From Burkholderiales bacterium (GTDB lineage: Bacteria; Pseudomonadota; Gammaproteobacteria; Burkholderiales; Usitatibacteraceae), in the NCBI GenBank assembly GCA_026125445.1, contig JAHCLE010000011.1, positions 1-39,246 of the forward strand: a DNA stretch of 39,246 bases, in the 5' to 3' direction. This document shows positions 24,903 to 32,723 of the stretch, one piece after another. A model generated the notes under the pieces. That model was not told the DNA's origin. It worked only from the letters and a program-made list of their open reading frames with translations, and did no database searches. How positions within the stretch are numbered: the first letter of the stretch is position 1; the number at the start of each line of letters is the position of its first letter. Both the position numbers and the translations under genes were made by a program.

Positions 24903-25853
24903 GTGAAGAGACGCGAATTCCTGGCAGCAGGCGGCGCCATGGCCGCCTCGATGGCCCTTCCCGCGCGGGCGGCCTATCCCGAGAAGCCGGTGCGCATGAT
25001 CATCGCCTTCGCGCCCGGCGGGGAGTCCGACATCGGCGCGCGCCAGCAGCAGATCGTCTTCCGCAGGCTCTTCGGCCAGGAGATGGTGATCGAGTCGAAG
25101 GCGGGGGCCGGCGGGGCGCTCGCGTGGAGCACGCTCAACACCTACCCGGGCGACGGCTACACGGTGATGGGCACGAACCTGCCGCACATCGTCCTGCAGC
25201 CCCTCGAGGGCAACGTCCAGTACAAGACCGAGGACATCACCAACGTCCACTTCTACCAGTACACCCCCGACGCGATCATCGTGCGGGCCGAGAGCCCCCT
25301 GAAGACGTACGCCGACCTCGTCAAGGCGTCGAAGGAGGGCCAGGACAGGGTCACTTTCGCGGGCTCGGGCACGAACTCCGCCAACCACGTGGCCCACACG
25401 CGGCTCAACCGCCTCATGGGCACGAAGACCACCTACGTGCCCTTCAAGGGAACCGGCGACCTCGTCTCCTCCGTCCTGGGCGGCCACGTGACGGCGGCGA
25501 TGTCGTACAACACGCTGGCGCTCACCCAGAAGGGCAAGATGCGCATGCTCGCGGTGGCCTCCGAGAAGCGGCTCGCCGCGTTTCCGGACGTGCCCACGTT
25601 CAAGGAGCTCGGCGGCGACTGGGTCGACGGCGCCTACCGCGGCGTGGGCGTTCCGAAGAGCACGCCGGAGGACCTGCGCAAGCGCATCTCGGACATCTTC
25701 TCGGAGATCAACCGCGATCCGGAATTCCGCCAGAAGATGGCCGACGGCGGCTTCGAGCTGATCGACGTCACCTACGACAAGATGCCGGCCTTCATGGCGG
25801 AGCGCACGAAGGCCTACCTCGAGATCGCGCGCATGATGGGGCTGGCGAAGTAG
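24903..25853 (+). CDS. tctC: TTT transporter substrate-binding protein (TctC/Bug family), second set
   Basis: A 316-aa exported binding protein. It starts at GTG, fixed by GGAGGAG 6 nt upstream. The leader VKRREFLAAGGAMAASMALP carries two arginines and the pattern RREFLAAG, which resembles a Tat signal more than a plain Sec signal. The mature part starts AAYPEKPVRMIIAFAPGGESDIGAR, where an acidic ESD replaces the usual G-x-D of Bug proteins. It is followed by tctB and tctA. With the tartrate/D-malate dehydrogenase immediately upstream, a C4-dicarboxylate or hydroxy acid is the likely ligand. Confidence 0.9.
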   Translation: MKRREFLAAGGAMAASMALPARAAYPEKPVRMIIAFAPGGESDIGARQQQIVFRRLFGQEMVIESKAGAGGALAWSTLNTYPGDGYTVMGTNLPHIVLQPLEGNVQYKTEDITNVHFYQYTPDAIIVRAESPLKTYADLVKASKEGQDRVTFAGSGTNSANHVAHTRLNRLMGTKTTYVPFKGTGDLVSSVLGGHVTAAMSYNTLALTQKGKMRMLAVASEKRLAAFPDVPTFKELGGDWVDGAYRGVGVPKSTPEDLRKRISDIFSEINRDPEFRQKMADGGFELIDVTYDKMPAFMAERTKAYLEIARMMGLAK

Positions 25854-25933
25854 GCGCACGACAGCGCCCGGGCCCGGGGCTATATACTGCTTCGGACCCG
25901 CGGCGCGACGCCGGGGCGAACGAAAAAACATCC

Positions 25934-25970
25934 AGGAGGCGCCGGCCCACCTGCCGGCGGAAACGAGCGC
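25934..25970 (+). promoter_or_regulatory. Shine-Dalgarno separated from tctB start by a hairpin
   Basis: The only strong ribosome site, AGGAGG (25934-25939), lies 31 nt before the tctB ATG. Between them is a perfect hairpin with 7-bp arms (CGCCGGC and GCCGGCG, 25940-25959) and the loop CCACCT. When folded, the hairpin leaves about 11 nt between the AGGAGG and the ATG. The loop could also pair imperfectly with AGGAGG. Confidence 0.45.
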
Positions 25971-26462
25971 ATGAAGCATCTCATCAAGAATCCCCGCGAT
26001 TTCTGGTCGGGAGTGATGTTCCTCGCCATCGGCGCACTGTTCGCCGGCATCGCCTTCACCTACAAGCTGGGCACGGCCGCGCGCATGGGCCCCGGCTTCT
26101 TCCCCTTCGTGCTCGGCATCATCCTCGCCGCGCTGGGGGTCGCGATCCTCCTGGCGGCGATGCGCGACAGCAACAAGGGGCCGGGCGTGGAGAAGTTCCA
26201 CTGGATGCCCGTCTTCTGGGTCCTCATGCCCATCGTCGTGTTCGGGTTCGGGCTCAAGGTCGCCGGCATGATCGTCATGGGACTGTTCGTGGTGATCGTC
26301 TCCAGCATCGGCAGCGAGGACTTCAAGCTCAAGCCCACGATCTGGCTCGCCATCGGCCTGGTGATCTTCTGCAGCCTGTCGTTCGTCGCGGGGCTGAAGC
26401 TTCCCATCCCGCTCTGCCCGGGGCTCGATTTCTTCGAGCAATTCGCCCTCTGCCGCGTCTGA
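25971..26462 (+). CDS. tctB: TTT transporter small permease (TctB family), second set
   Basis: A 163-aa membrane protein with four predicted helices, at about residues 12-32, 42-62, 82-105 and 120-142. It contains the typical TctB stretch GTAARMGPGFFPFVLGIILAALG. It is 117 bp downstream of tctC2, a gap with GC-rich self-complementary sequence and a TATATACT element, so a separate promoter or processing site is possible. It lies 7 bp before tctA2. Confidence 0.88.
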   Translation: MKHLIKNPRDFWSGVMFLAIGALFAGIAFTYKLGTAARMGPGFFPFVLGIILAALGVAILLAAMRDSNKGPGVEKFHWMPVFWVLMPIVVFGFGLKVAGMIVMGLFVVIVSSIGSEDFKLKPTIWLAIGLVIFCSLSFVAGLKLPIPLCPGLDFFEQFALCRV

Positions 26463-26469
26463 GGTGACC

Positions 26470-27975
26470 ATGGAACTGCTCGCGAACCTCCAGCTCGGCT
26501 TCGGCGTCGCCCTCGCCGGCACCAACATCCTCTACTGCTTCGTCGGCGTCCTCCTGGGGACGCTCATCGGCGTGCTCCCGGGCATCGGACCCGTGGCCAC
26601 CATCGCCATGCTGCTGCCGGCCACCTTCGTGCTGCCGCCGGTCTCCGCCCTCATCATGCTGGCGGGCATCTACTACGGCGCGAGCTACGGCGGCTCCACC
26701 ACGGCGATCCTGGTGAACCTGCCGGGCGAGGTGAGCTCGGTGGTCACCTGCCTGGACGGCTACCAGATGGCGCGCAACGGCCACGCCGGCAAGGCGCTCG
26801 CCATCGCCGCCATCGGCTCCTTCTTCGCCGGGACGGTCGCCACGCTGCTGGTGGCGGCCTTCGCGCCGCCGCTCGCGGAGCTCGCCCTCAAGTTCGGCCC
26901 GGCCGACTACTTCTCGCTCATGGTGCTGGGCCTCATCGCCGCGGTGGTGCTCGCGCACGGCTCGCTCATCAAGGCCGTGGCGATGATCGTGCTCGGCCTG
27001 CTGGTGGGCCTCATCGGAACGGACGTGAACTCGGGCGTGGCGCGCTACAGCTTCGGCCTGCCGGAGCTCATCGACGGCGTGGGCATCGGCCCCATCGCCA
27101 TGGGGATCTTCGGTTTCGGCGAGATCATCCGCAACCTCGAGCACGGCCAGAAGCGCGACGTCTTCGTGAAGAAGGTCACGGGGCTCATGCCCACCTGGCA
27201 GGACCTGAGGATCTCGGCCCTTCCCATCGTGCGCGGCACCACGCTCGGCTCGGCGCTGGGCATCCTGCCCGGCGGCGGCCCCATCCTGGGATCGTTCTCG
27301 GCCTACACGCTGGAGAAGAAGCTCTCCAAGGACCCGTCGCGCTTCGGCAAGGGCGCCATCGAAGGCGTGGCGGCTCCCGAGTCCGCCAACAACGCGGCCG
27401 CGCAGACCTCCTTCATCCCGCTGCTCACGCTGGGCATCCCCTCCAACCCGGTGATGGCCCTCATGATCGGCGCCATGATCATCCACGGCATCCAGCCCGG
27501 CCCGCAGATCATGACCGCGAAGCCCGACCTCTTCTGGGGGATGATCGCGAGCATGTGGGTGGGCAACCTGCTGCTGGTCGTGCTCAACCTCCCGATGATC
27601 GGCATGTGGGTGAAGCTCCTCACCCTGGAATACAGGTTCCTGTACCCGGCGATCCTCATCTTCTGCTGCATCGGCGTGTACTCGATCAACAACACCTGGA
27701 TGGACGTGATCCTCGCCGCGGGGTTCGGGTTCATCGGCTACCTCTTCGGCAAGCTCGACTGCGAGGCCGCACCGCTGCTGCTCGGCTTCGTGCTCGGGCC
27801 GATGATGGAGGAGAACCTCCGGCGCGCATTGCTGCTCTCGCGCGGCGACCCGGCCGTCTTCGTCACGCGACCGATCAGCGCCACGCTGCTGGTGCTCGCG
27901 GTGCTGCTGCTCATCATCGTGGCGGCGCCCGCCGTGAGGAAGAAGCGCGAGGAGACCTTCGTCGAGGAGGAATAG
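26470..27975 (+). CDS. tctA: TTT transporter large permease (TctA family), second set
   Basis: A 501-aa permease with about 12 helices. Signature blocks are IGVLPGIGPVATIAMLLPATF, YYGASYGGSTTAILVNLPGE, SALGILPGGGPILGSFSAY, APESANNAAAQTSFIPLLTLGIPSN and IHGIQPGPQIM. The ATG at 26470 is preferred to a GTG 6 bp earlier because GAGGTG lies just before it. It is the carrier of the second TTT system, distinct in sequence from the first. The C-terminus is charged (RKKREETFVEEE). Confidence 0.93.
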   Translation: MELLANLQLGFGVALAGTNILYCFVGVLLGTLIGVLPGIGPVATIAMLLPATFVLPPVSALIMLAGIYYGASYGGSTTAILVNLPGEVSSVVTCLDGYQMARNGHAGKALAIAAIGSFFAGTVATLLVAAFAPPLAELALKFGPADYFSLMVLGLIAAVVLAHGSLIKAVAMIVLGLLVGLIGTDVNSGVARYSFGLPELIDGVGIGPIAMGIFGFGEIIRNLEHGQKRDVFVKKVTGLMPTWQDLRISALPIVRGTTLGSALGILPGGGPILGSFSAYTLEKKLSKDPSRFGKGAIEGVAAPESANNAAAQTSFIPLLTLGIPSNPVMALMIGAMIIHGIQPGPQIMTAKPDLFWGMIASMWVGNLLLVVLNLPMIGMWVKLLTLEYRFLYPAILIFCCIGVYSINNTWMDVILAAGFGFIGYLFGKLDCEAAPLLLGFVLGPMMEENLRRALLLSRGDPAVFVTRPISATLLVLAVLLLIIVAAPAVRKKREETFVEEE

Positions 27976-28015
27976 GCTCCCGGTCCGCGCGTTTCGGGCC
28001 GGCGCAGCCGCCGCG

Positions 28016-29386
28016 ATGGCGCTCCCGGGAGGACCCTGGCGAATCGCCGCCCTCGCGGTCGTCGCCCTCGTCGCGGCCCTTGCGGCCGTCGTGGCCGTCA
28101 ACCAGTTCGACCAGGACCTCCTTCCCGAGACGCGCGACTACTACGCCTCGGGATTCCCGCCGGATCTCTCCGGAGCGAGCGGCTTCGCGCTGATCGTGGG
28201 CCTCTCGGCCCCCGCCGGCGAGGACCCGCGCCGGTTCGCCCTCGAGTGGTCCGAGTCGGTGAAGGCGCGAGCCCGCGACGGAAGGCGCCTTCCCGACGCG
28301 GGCCGGCTCGACGTTCGCGCCGCGCCGGAAGTGATCTGCCGGCCCGAGGCGTTCGACTGCGCCGCGCGCCTGGGCGGCAAGCCGCAGGCGGTCGCCGATC
28401 TCGTGGCCGACAATGCCGTGCTCCTGCGCCGGTACCGCGAGTTGCAGGCCCAGTCCGGGCTCGGCGACGCCGGCCTCGGGGTGGACCTCGAGGGACCCCT
28501 CGTCCGCTACGGCGTCGTCCTGCAGGCGCAGGGGATCTTCCTCTCGGAAGTCGCGGCGAAGGCGGCCGCGGGCGATTTCGACGCGGCGCTGCGCGACCTC
28601 GAGGCCGACGCCGCCTTCTACCGCCGCTGGCTCGCCGACGGCCGGCTCATCGTCGCCAAGATGGTGGCGCTGCGAGGGCTCACCCGCGACCTGCAGCTCG
28701 CCACGCAGGTGGCTCGGCGGGCGGGCAGGTCCACGCCGGCGCAGTACGCGGCGTTGCGGCGCATCGCCACGCCGCTCACGCGCGCGCAACGCGCGATGCG
28801 AAACGCCATACGCTTCGAGGCGGCCATCATCCCGCCGGTCGTCGACCGCGCGCTCGAGGGGCGCAAGGCGCGCGAGAGGCTCCTTGCCGGCGAGGGGCCG
28901 CTCGCGGCCCACCTGATGGGGATGAACCTGCTGCGCAACGCCACGCTCAACCACGCCCACCACTTCTACCGCCTCTGGGAGGCGCTGGACGAGGTGGAGT
29001 CGCGAGACCTTCCCGAGCGTATCGCCGAGACGCGCCGGAAGACCGACGAGATGGCGCGGCCGCAGTGGCACTGGCTGTACAACTTCGGCGGCAAGCTCCT
29101 CGTGGCCCGGTCGTGGACCGGCCTCGACAGCTACATCTACCGCATCCGCGACGTCGACGCGCTCGCGAACGCGGCGTGCGCGATGTTCGACCTGCGCGAG
29201 AAGGCGATCCCGCCGGAATCGGTCGAGGACTACCTCGCCAATTCCGCCACCGCCTGCCGCGACCCGTACACCGGGCAGCCCTTCAAGTGGGATCGCGCCA
29301 CGCGGCGGCTGTGGACGGCCTCCCGCGACGGCGGGGGCGAGGAGCGCTTCGGCGGCGACGGCCGGATCGCCGTCTCGCCCTACTAG
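28016..29386 (+). CDS. Uncharacterised membrane-anchored protein
   Basis: A 456-aa protein I do not recognise. Residues 8-29 form one hydrophobic helix (signal anchor). The rest is hydrophilic, largely alpha-helical and presumably periplasmic. Features that stand out are a CRPEAFDCAA pair of cysteines, a long helical middle part, NHAHHFYRLW, an aromatic PQWHWLYNFGGKLL stretch, and a C-terminal ACRDPYTGQPFKWD. The D-P-[FY]-T-G-x-P pattern is seen near the end of various uncharacterised secreted proteins. No clear ribosome site precedes the ATG. It lies 40 bp after tctA2 and converges on the haloacid dehalogenase gene, sharing its stop tetranucleotide CTAG. Confidence 0.75.
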   Translation: MALPGGPWRIAALAVVALVAALAAVVAVNQFDQDLLPETRDYYASGFPPDLSGASGFALIVGLSAPAGEDPRRFALEWSESVKARARDGRRLPDAGRLDVRAAPEVICRPEAFDCAARLGGKPQAVADLVADNAVLLRRYRELQAQSGLGDAGLGVDLEGPLVRYGVVLQAQGIFLSEVAAKAAAGDFDAALRDLEADAAFYRRWLADGRLIVAKMVALRGLTRDLQLATQVARRAGRSTPAQYAALRRIATPLTRAQRAMRNAIRFEAAIIPPVVDRALEGRKARERLLAGEGPLAAHLMGMNLLRNATLNHAHHFYRLWEALDEVESRDLPERIAETRRKTDEMARPQWHWLYNFGGKLLVARSWTGLDSYIYRIRDVDALANAACAMFDLREKAIPPESVEDYLANSATACRDPYTGQPFKWDRATRRLWTASRDGGGEERFGGDGRIAVSPY

Positions 29387-30057
29387 GCGAGGAGCGCCGC
29401 GAGCTCCGCGAGGTCGCCGACCACCGCGTCCGGCGGCGAGGCCAGCCGCTCGACCGGGGCGCGGCCACGGTTCACCCACCACGCGGTGAAGCCGAAGGAG
29501 CGCGCGCCGGCCGCGTCCCAGCCGTTGGACGACACGAAGCCGATCGACTCCGCCGGAAGCTCCAGTCCGGCGCAGGCGAGTGCGTAGACCCGCGGGTCGG
29601 GCTTGAACACGCCTGCCTCGTGCACGCTGTAGACGCGCTCGCCGAAGTGCACGCGCAGCTCGTTGTGGTCGACCACGGCGTCGAGCATGTCGGGGTGGCC
29701 GTTGGAAAGGATCGCGAGCGTGCGGCGCCCGCCCAGGCGCGCGAGCGCGGCGCGCACCTCGGGAAAGGTCGCGAGCGTGCGGTAGGCCTGCATCAGGGCG
29801 TCGCGCTCCCTCGCGCCGGCGGCCAGGCCCAGCGACTCGAGGGACCAGTCGAGCGAATCCGCGGTGACGGCGTTGAAGTCGTCGTAGCGCCCCATGAGGC
29901 TGCGCAGCCACGTGTACTCGAGCTGCTTGGCGCGCCAGGCCCGGGAGAGCGCCGCCCCGCGGCCGGGGAAGAGCGAGTCCGCGAGGCGCGTCACCGAATG
30001 CACGTCGAAGAGCGTGCCATAGGCGTCGAACACCAGCGCTTGCGGATCGGCCTTCAT
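29383..30057 (-). CDS. Haloacid dehalogenase, type II (L-2-haloacid dehalogenase)
   Basis: A 224-aa HAD-fold enzyme. Motif I is FDAYGTLFDVHSV with nucleophile Asp11. The cap has WRAKQLEYTWLRSLMGRY, the pattern of L-2-haloacid dehalogenases. Motif II is SNGHPDML, the lysine motif is FKPDPRVY, and the last motif is FVSSNGWDAAGA. These enzymes hydrolyse (S)-2-haloalkanoates to (R)-2-hydroxy acids. GGGAGG about 8 nt before the ATG fixes the start; the upstream in-frame ATG has none. It is divergent from an orphan Bug binding-protein gene 94 bp away. Confidence 0.9.
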   Translation of the reverse strand: MKADPQALVFDAYGTLFDVHSVTRLADSLFPGRGAALSRAWRAKQLEYTWLRSLMGRYDDFNAVTADSLDWSLESLGLAAGARERDALMQAYRTLATFPEVRAALARLGGRRTLAILSNGHPDMLDAVVDHNELRVHFGERVYSVHEAGVFKPDPRVYALACAGLELPAESIGFVSSNGWDAAGARSFGFTAWWVNRGRAPVERLASPPDAVVGDLAELAALLA

Positions 30058-30151
30058 GGCGATACCTCCCGATCCCCAAGGATACCTCCGATGCACCCCG
30101 CGCCGGTGCTACCATCCTCGTTCGACCCGCAACCCACGCCCGCACTCTCCC

Positions 30152-31114
30152 ATGCTCGCCCGACTCCTCGTCCTCGCAGCCGCCCTCCTGGCGGCCGCGC
30201 CGCTCGCCCACGCCCAGGCCTGGCCCAACAAGACCGTGAAGATCGTCGTGCCGTTCCCGGCCGGCGGCCCCACCGACGTGCTCACGCGCGTGCTCGCCGA
30301 CAAGCTGGGCGCCCAGCTCGGGCAGCCGGTCGTCGTCGAGAACAAGCCCGGCGCCGGCGGATCCCTCGGCGCCGACTTCGTCGCCAAGAGCCCGGCCGAC
30401 GGGTACACGCTCGTGATGGCCACCACCAGCACGCACTCGATCGGGCCGTACCTCGGCAAGCAGGCCTACGACCCGGTGAAGGACTTCACGCCGATCGTGT
30501 GGGTCGGCAACGCCACCAACATCCTCGTGGTGAGCAACCACGTCCCGGTCAATTCCGTGAAGGAGCTGATCGAGCTGGCCCGCAAGGACCCGGGCAAGCT
30601 CAACTACGCCACGAGCGGCATCGGCACGATTTCGCACCTCACCACGGAGCTCTTCGCCTCGATGGCCGGCGTGAAGCTGAACCACGTGCCCTACAAGGGG
30701 ACGCAGCAGTCCATCCCGGACATCATGTCGGGCCAGGTCGCCATCCTCTTCGACAACGTCATGACCTCGCAGCCCAACATCAAGGCCGGCAAGGTGAAGG
30801 GGCTGGCCATCTCCTCGCCGTCGCGCTCTGCGCTGGTGCCGGAGCTTCCCACCGTCGCGGAGTCGGGCCTTCCGGGATTCCAGAGCCTCACCTGGTTCGG
30901 GCTGCTCGGGCCGGCCAGCACGCCGAAGGCGGTGGTCGACCGCGTGAACGCCGAGATGAACAAGGCGCTCTCGCTCCCCGAGATCCAGGCGCGCTTCGCG
31001 CAGATGGGGTTCGAGGCCGCGGGGGGAACCGCCGCCGACTTCGCGCAGGTGATCCAGCGCGACGCGCAGAAGTGGTCGAAGGTCATCAAGGACGCCGGCG
31101 TCAAGGCGGAATAG
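30152..31114 (+). CDS. Orphan TctC/Bug-family substrate-binding protein
   Basis: A 320-aa exported binding protein. The signal peptide is MLARLLVLAAALLAAAPLAHAQA, followed by WPNKTVKIVVPFPAGGPTDVLTRVLADKLG, the classic Bug loop. NYATSGIGTISHLTTELFASMAGV and VPYKGTQQSIPDIMSGQV are also standard. No tctA or tctB adjoins it, as is common for Bug proteins in Burkholderiales. The ATG at 30152 gives a perfect leader, though no ribosome site is obvious; the longer in-frame reading lacks a leader. A gamma-glutamyltransferase-family gene begins 22 bp downstream on the same strand, suggesting a shared substrate. Confidence 0.9.
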   Translation: MLARLLVLAAALLAAAPLAHAQAWPNKTVKIVVPFPAGGPTDVLTRVLADKLGAQLGQPVVVENKPGAGGSLGADFVAKSPADGYTLVMATTSTHSIGPYLGKQAYDPVKDFTPIVWVGNATNILVVSNHVPVNSVKELIELARKDPGKLNYATSGIGTISHLTTELFASMAGVKLNHVPYKGTQQSIPDIMSGQVAILFDNVMTSQPNIKAGKVKGLAISSPSRSALVPELPTVAESGLPGFQSLTWFGLLGPASTPKAVVDRVNAEMNKALSLPEIQARFAQMGFEAAGGTAADFAQVIQRDAQKWSKVIKDAGVKAE

Positions 31115-31136
31115 ACGAACCCCGAGGGACCGCGCC

Positions 31137-32723
31137 ATGTTCACCTGGGATTTCCCGTATTCCTCGCAGCGCATGCCGCTGCTCGCCAAGAACGTCGTCG
31201 CGACCTCGCAGCCGCTGGCGGCCCAGGCGGGCCTGCAGGCGCTCGCCCGGGGCGGCAACGCGGTGGACGCCGCGCTCGCGGCCGCGATCACCCTCACCGT
31301 CGTCGAGCCCACCTCGAACGGCATCGGCTCGGACGCGTTCGCGATCCTCTGGGACGGCGAGAAGCTCGTGGGACTCAACGCCTCGGGGCGGGCGCCGTCG
31401 GCGTGGACCCCGGAGCGCTTCAGGGACCGCACGGCCATGCCGGTGCACGGCTGGGACGCGGTCACCGTGCCGGGCTGCGTCTCGGCGTGGGTGGCGCTCT
31501 CCCAGCGCTACGGCAAGCTCCCGTTCCCGGACCTCTTCCAGGCCGCCATCCGCTACGCGCGCGACGGCTTCATGGTCTCGCCCATCACGGCGATGAGCTG
31601 GGCGCGACAGGCGCCCAACCTCAAGGGTTTCTCGGAGTTCTCGTGGACGTTCCTCCCCAAGGACCGCGCCCCGCGCCCGGGCGAGCGCTTCTACTGCCCG
31701 CAGCAGGCCGAGACGCTCGAGGAGATCGCGGCCACCAAGGGGGAGAGCTTCTACCGCGGCAAGCTCGCCGAGCGCATCGCGCTGGCCTCCGGTTCCGAGG
31801 ATGGCGCGCACACGGTCGAGGACTTCGCCGCGCACCGCTGCGACTGGGTCGAGCCGATCTCGATCGAGTACCGCGGCTACCGCCTGCACGAGATCCCGCC
31901 CAACGGCCAGGGCATCGTGGCGCTCATGACGCTGGGGATGCTGCGCCACTTCGACCTGGGCTCGCTCCCCGTGGACGGCGCCGACGCCCTGCACCTGCAG
32001 ATCGAGGCGATGAAGCTCGCCTTCGCCGACGCCTACCGCTACGTCTCCGACCCCGCGACGATGGAGTTCGACGCGGCGAGGCTCCTGGCGGACGACTACC
32101 TCGCGGACCGCGCGAAGGCGATCGACATGAAGCGCGCGCAGACGCCGGCGCCGGGCGAGCCGCGCGCCGGCGGCACCGTCTACCTCACCACGGCCGACGC
32201 GAACGGGATGATGGTGTCCTACATCCAGTCCAACTACATGGGGTTCGGCTCGGGGATCGTGGTGCCGGGAACGGGGATCTCGATGCAGAACCGCGGCGCG
32301 GGGTTCTCGCTCAAGCCGGGGCACCCCAACCTCGTGGGGCCGCGCAAGCGTCCCTTCCAGACGATCATCCCCGGCTTCCTCACGAAGGACGGCAAGCCCG
32401 TGATGAGCTTCGGGGTGATGGGCGGGCAGATGCAGCCGCAGGGCCACGCGCAGATGGTCACGCGCATCGTGGACTGGCACCAGAACCCGCAGGCCGCCTC
32501 CGACGGGCCGCGCTGGATCGTGAACAACGACTTCAGCGTGAGCTTCGAGGCGCCGCGCTTCGCGCCCGGCGTGCTCGACGAGCTGGCCTCCCGCGGCCAC
32601 CGCATCGTCGACCCGGAGGCCGCCATGTTCGGCTTCGGCGGCGCGCAACTCATCTGGCGCCTGGACGACGGCTACTGCGCCGGCTCCGACCACCGCAAGG
32701 ACGGCCACGCCATCGGCTTCTGA
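31137..32723 (+). CDS. Gamma-glutamyltransferase-family protein (Ntn hydrolase)
   Basis: A 528-aa protein of the gamma-glutamyltranspeptidase/cephalosporin-acylase family. It starts with SSQRMPLLAKNVVATSQPLAAQAGLQAL and GGNAVDAALAAAITLTVVEPTSNGIGSDAF. The autocleavage site and nucleophile are at Thr347 (AGGTVYLTTADANG), followed by the substrate loop around SNYMGFGSG and the GVMGGQMQPQGHAQ segment. Family members cleave gamma-glutamyl bonds or act as amidases. There is no signal peptide, unlike periplasmic Ggt, so it is probably cytoplasmic and may not be a true transpeptidase. Its stop abuts the stop of the convergent RND gene with no bases between. Confidence 0.88.
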   Translation: MFTWDFPYSSQRMPLLAKNVVATSQPLAAQAGLQALARGGNAVDAALAAAITLTVVEPTSNGIGSDAFAILWDGEKLVGLNASGRAPSAWTPERFRDRTAMPVHGWDAVTVPGCVSAWVALSQRYGKLPFPDLFQAAIRYARDGFMVSPITAMSWARQAPNLKGFSEFSWTFLPKDRAPRPGERFYCPQQAETLEEIAATKGESFYRGKLAERIALASGSEDGAHTVEDFAAHRCDWVEPISIEYRGYRLHEIPPNGQGIVALMTLGMLRHFDLGSLPVDGADALHLQIEAMKLAFADAYRYVSDPATMEFDAARLLADDYLADRAKAIDMKRAQTPAPGEPRAGGTVYLTTADANGMMVSYIQSNYMGFGSGIVVPGTGISMQNRGAGFSLKPGHPNLVGPRKRPFQTIIPGFLTKDGKPVMSFGVMGGQMQPQGHAQMVTRIVDWHQNPQAASDGPRWIVNNDFSVSFEAPRFAPGVLDELASRGHRIVDPEAAMFGFGGAQLIWRLDDGYCAGSDHRKDGHAIGF

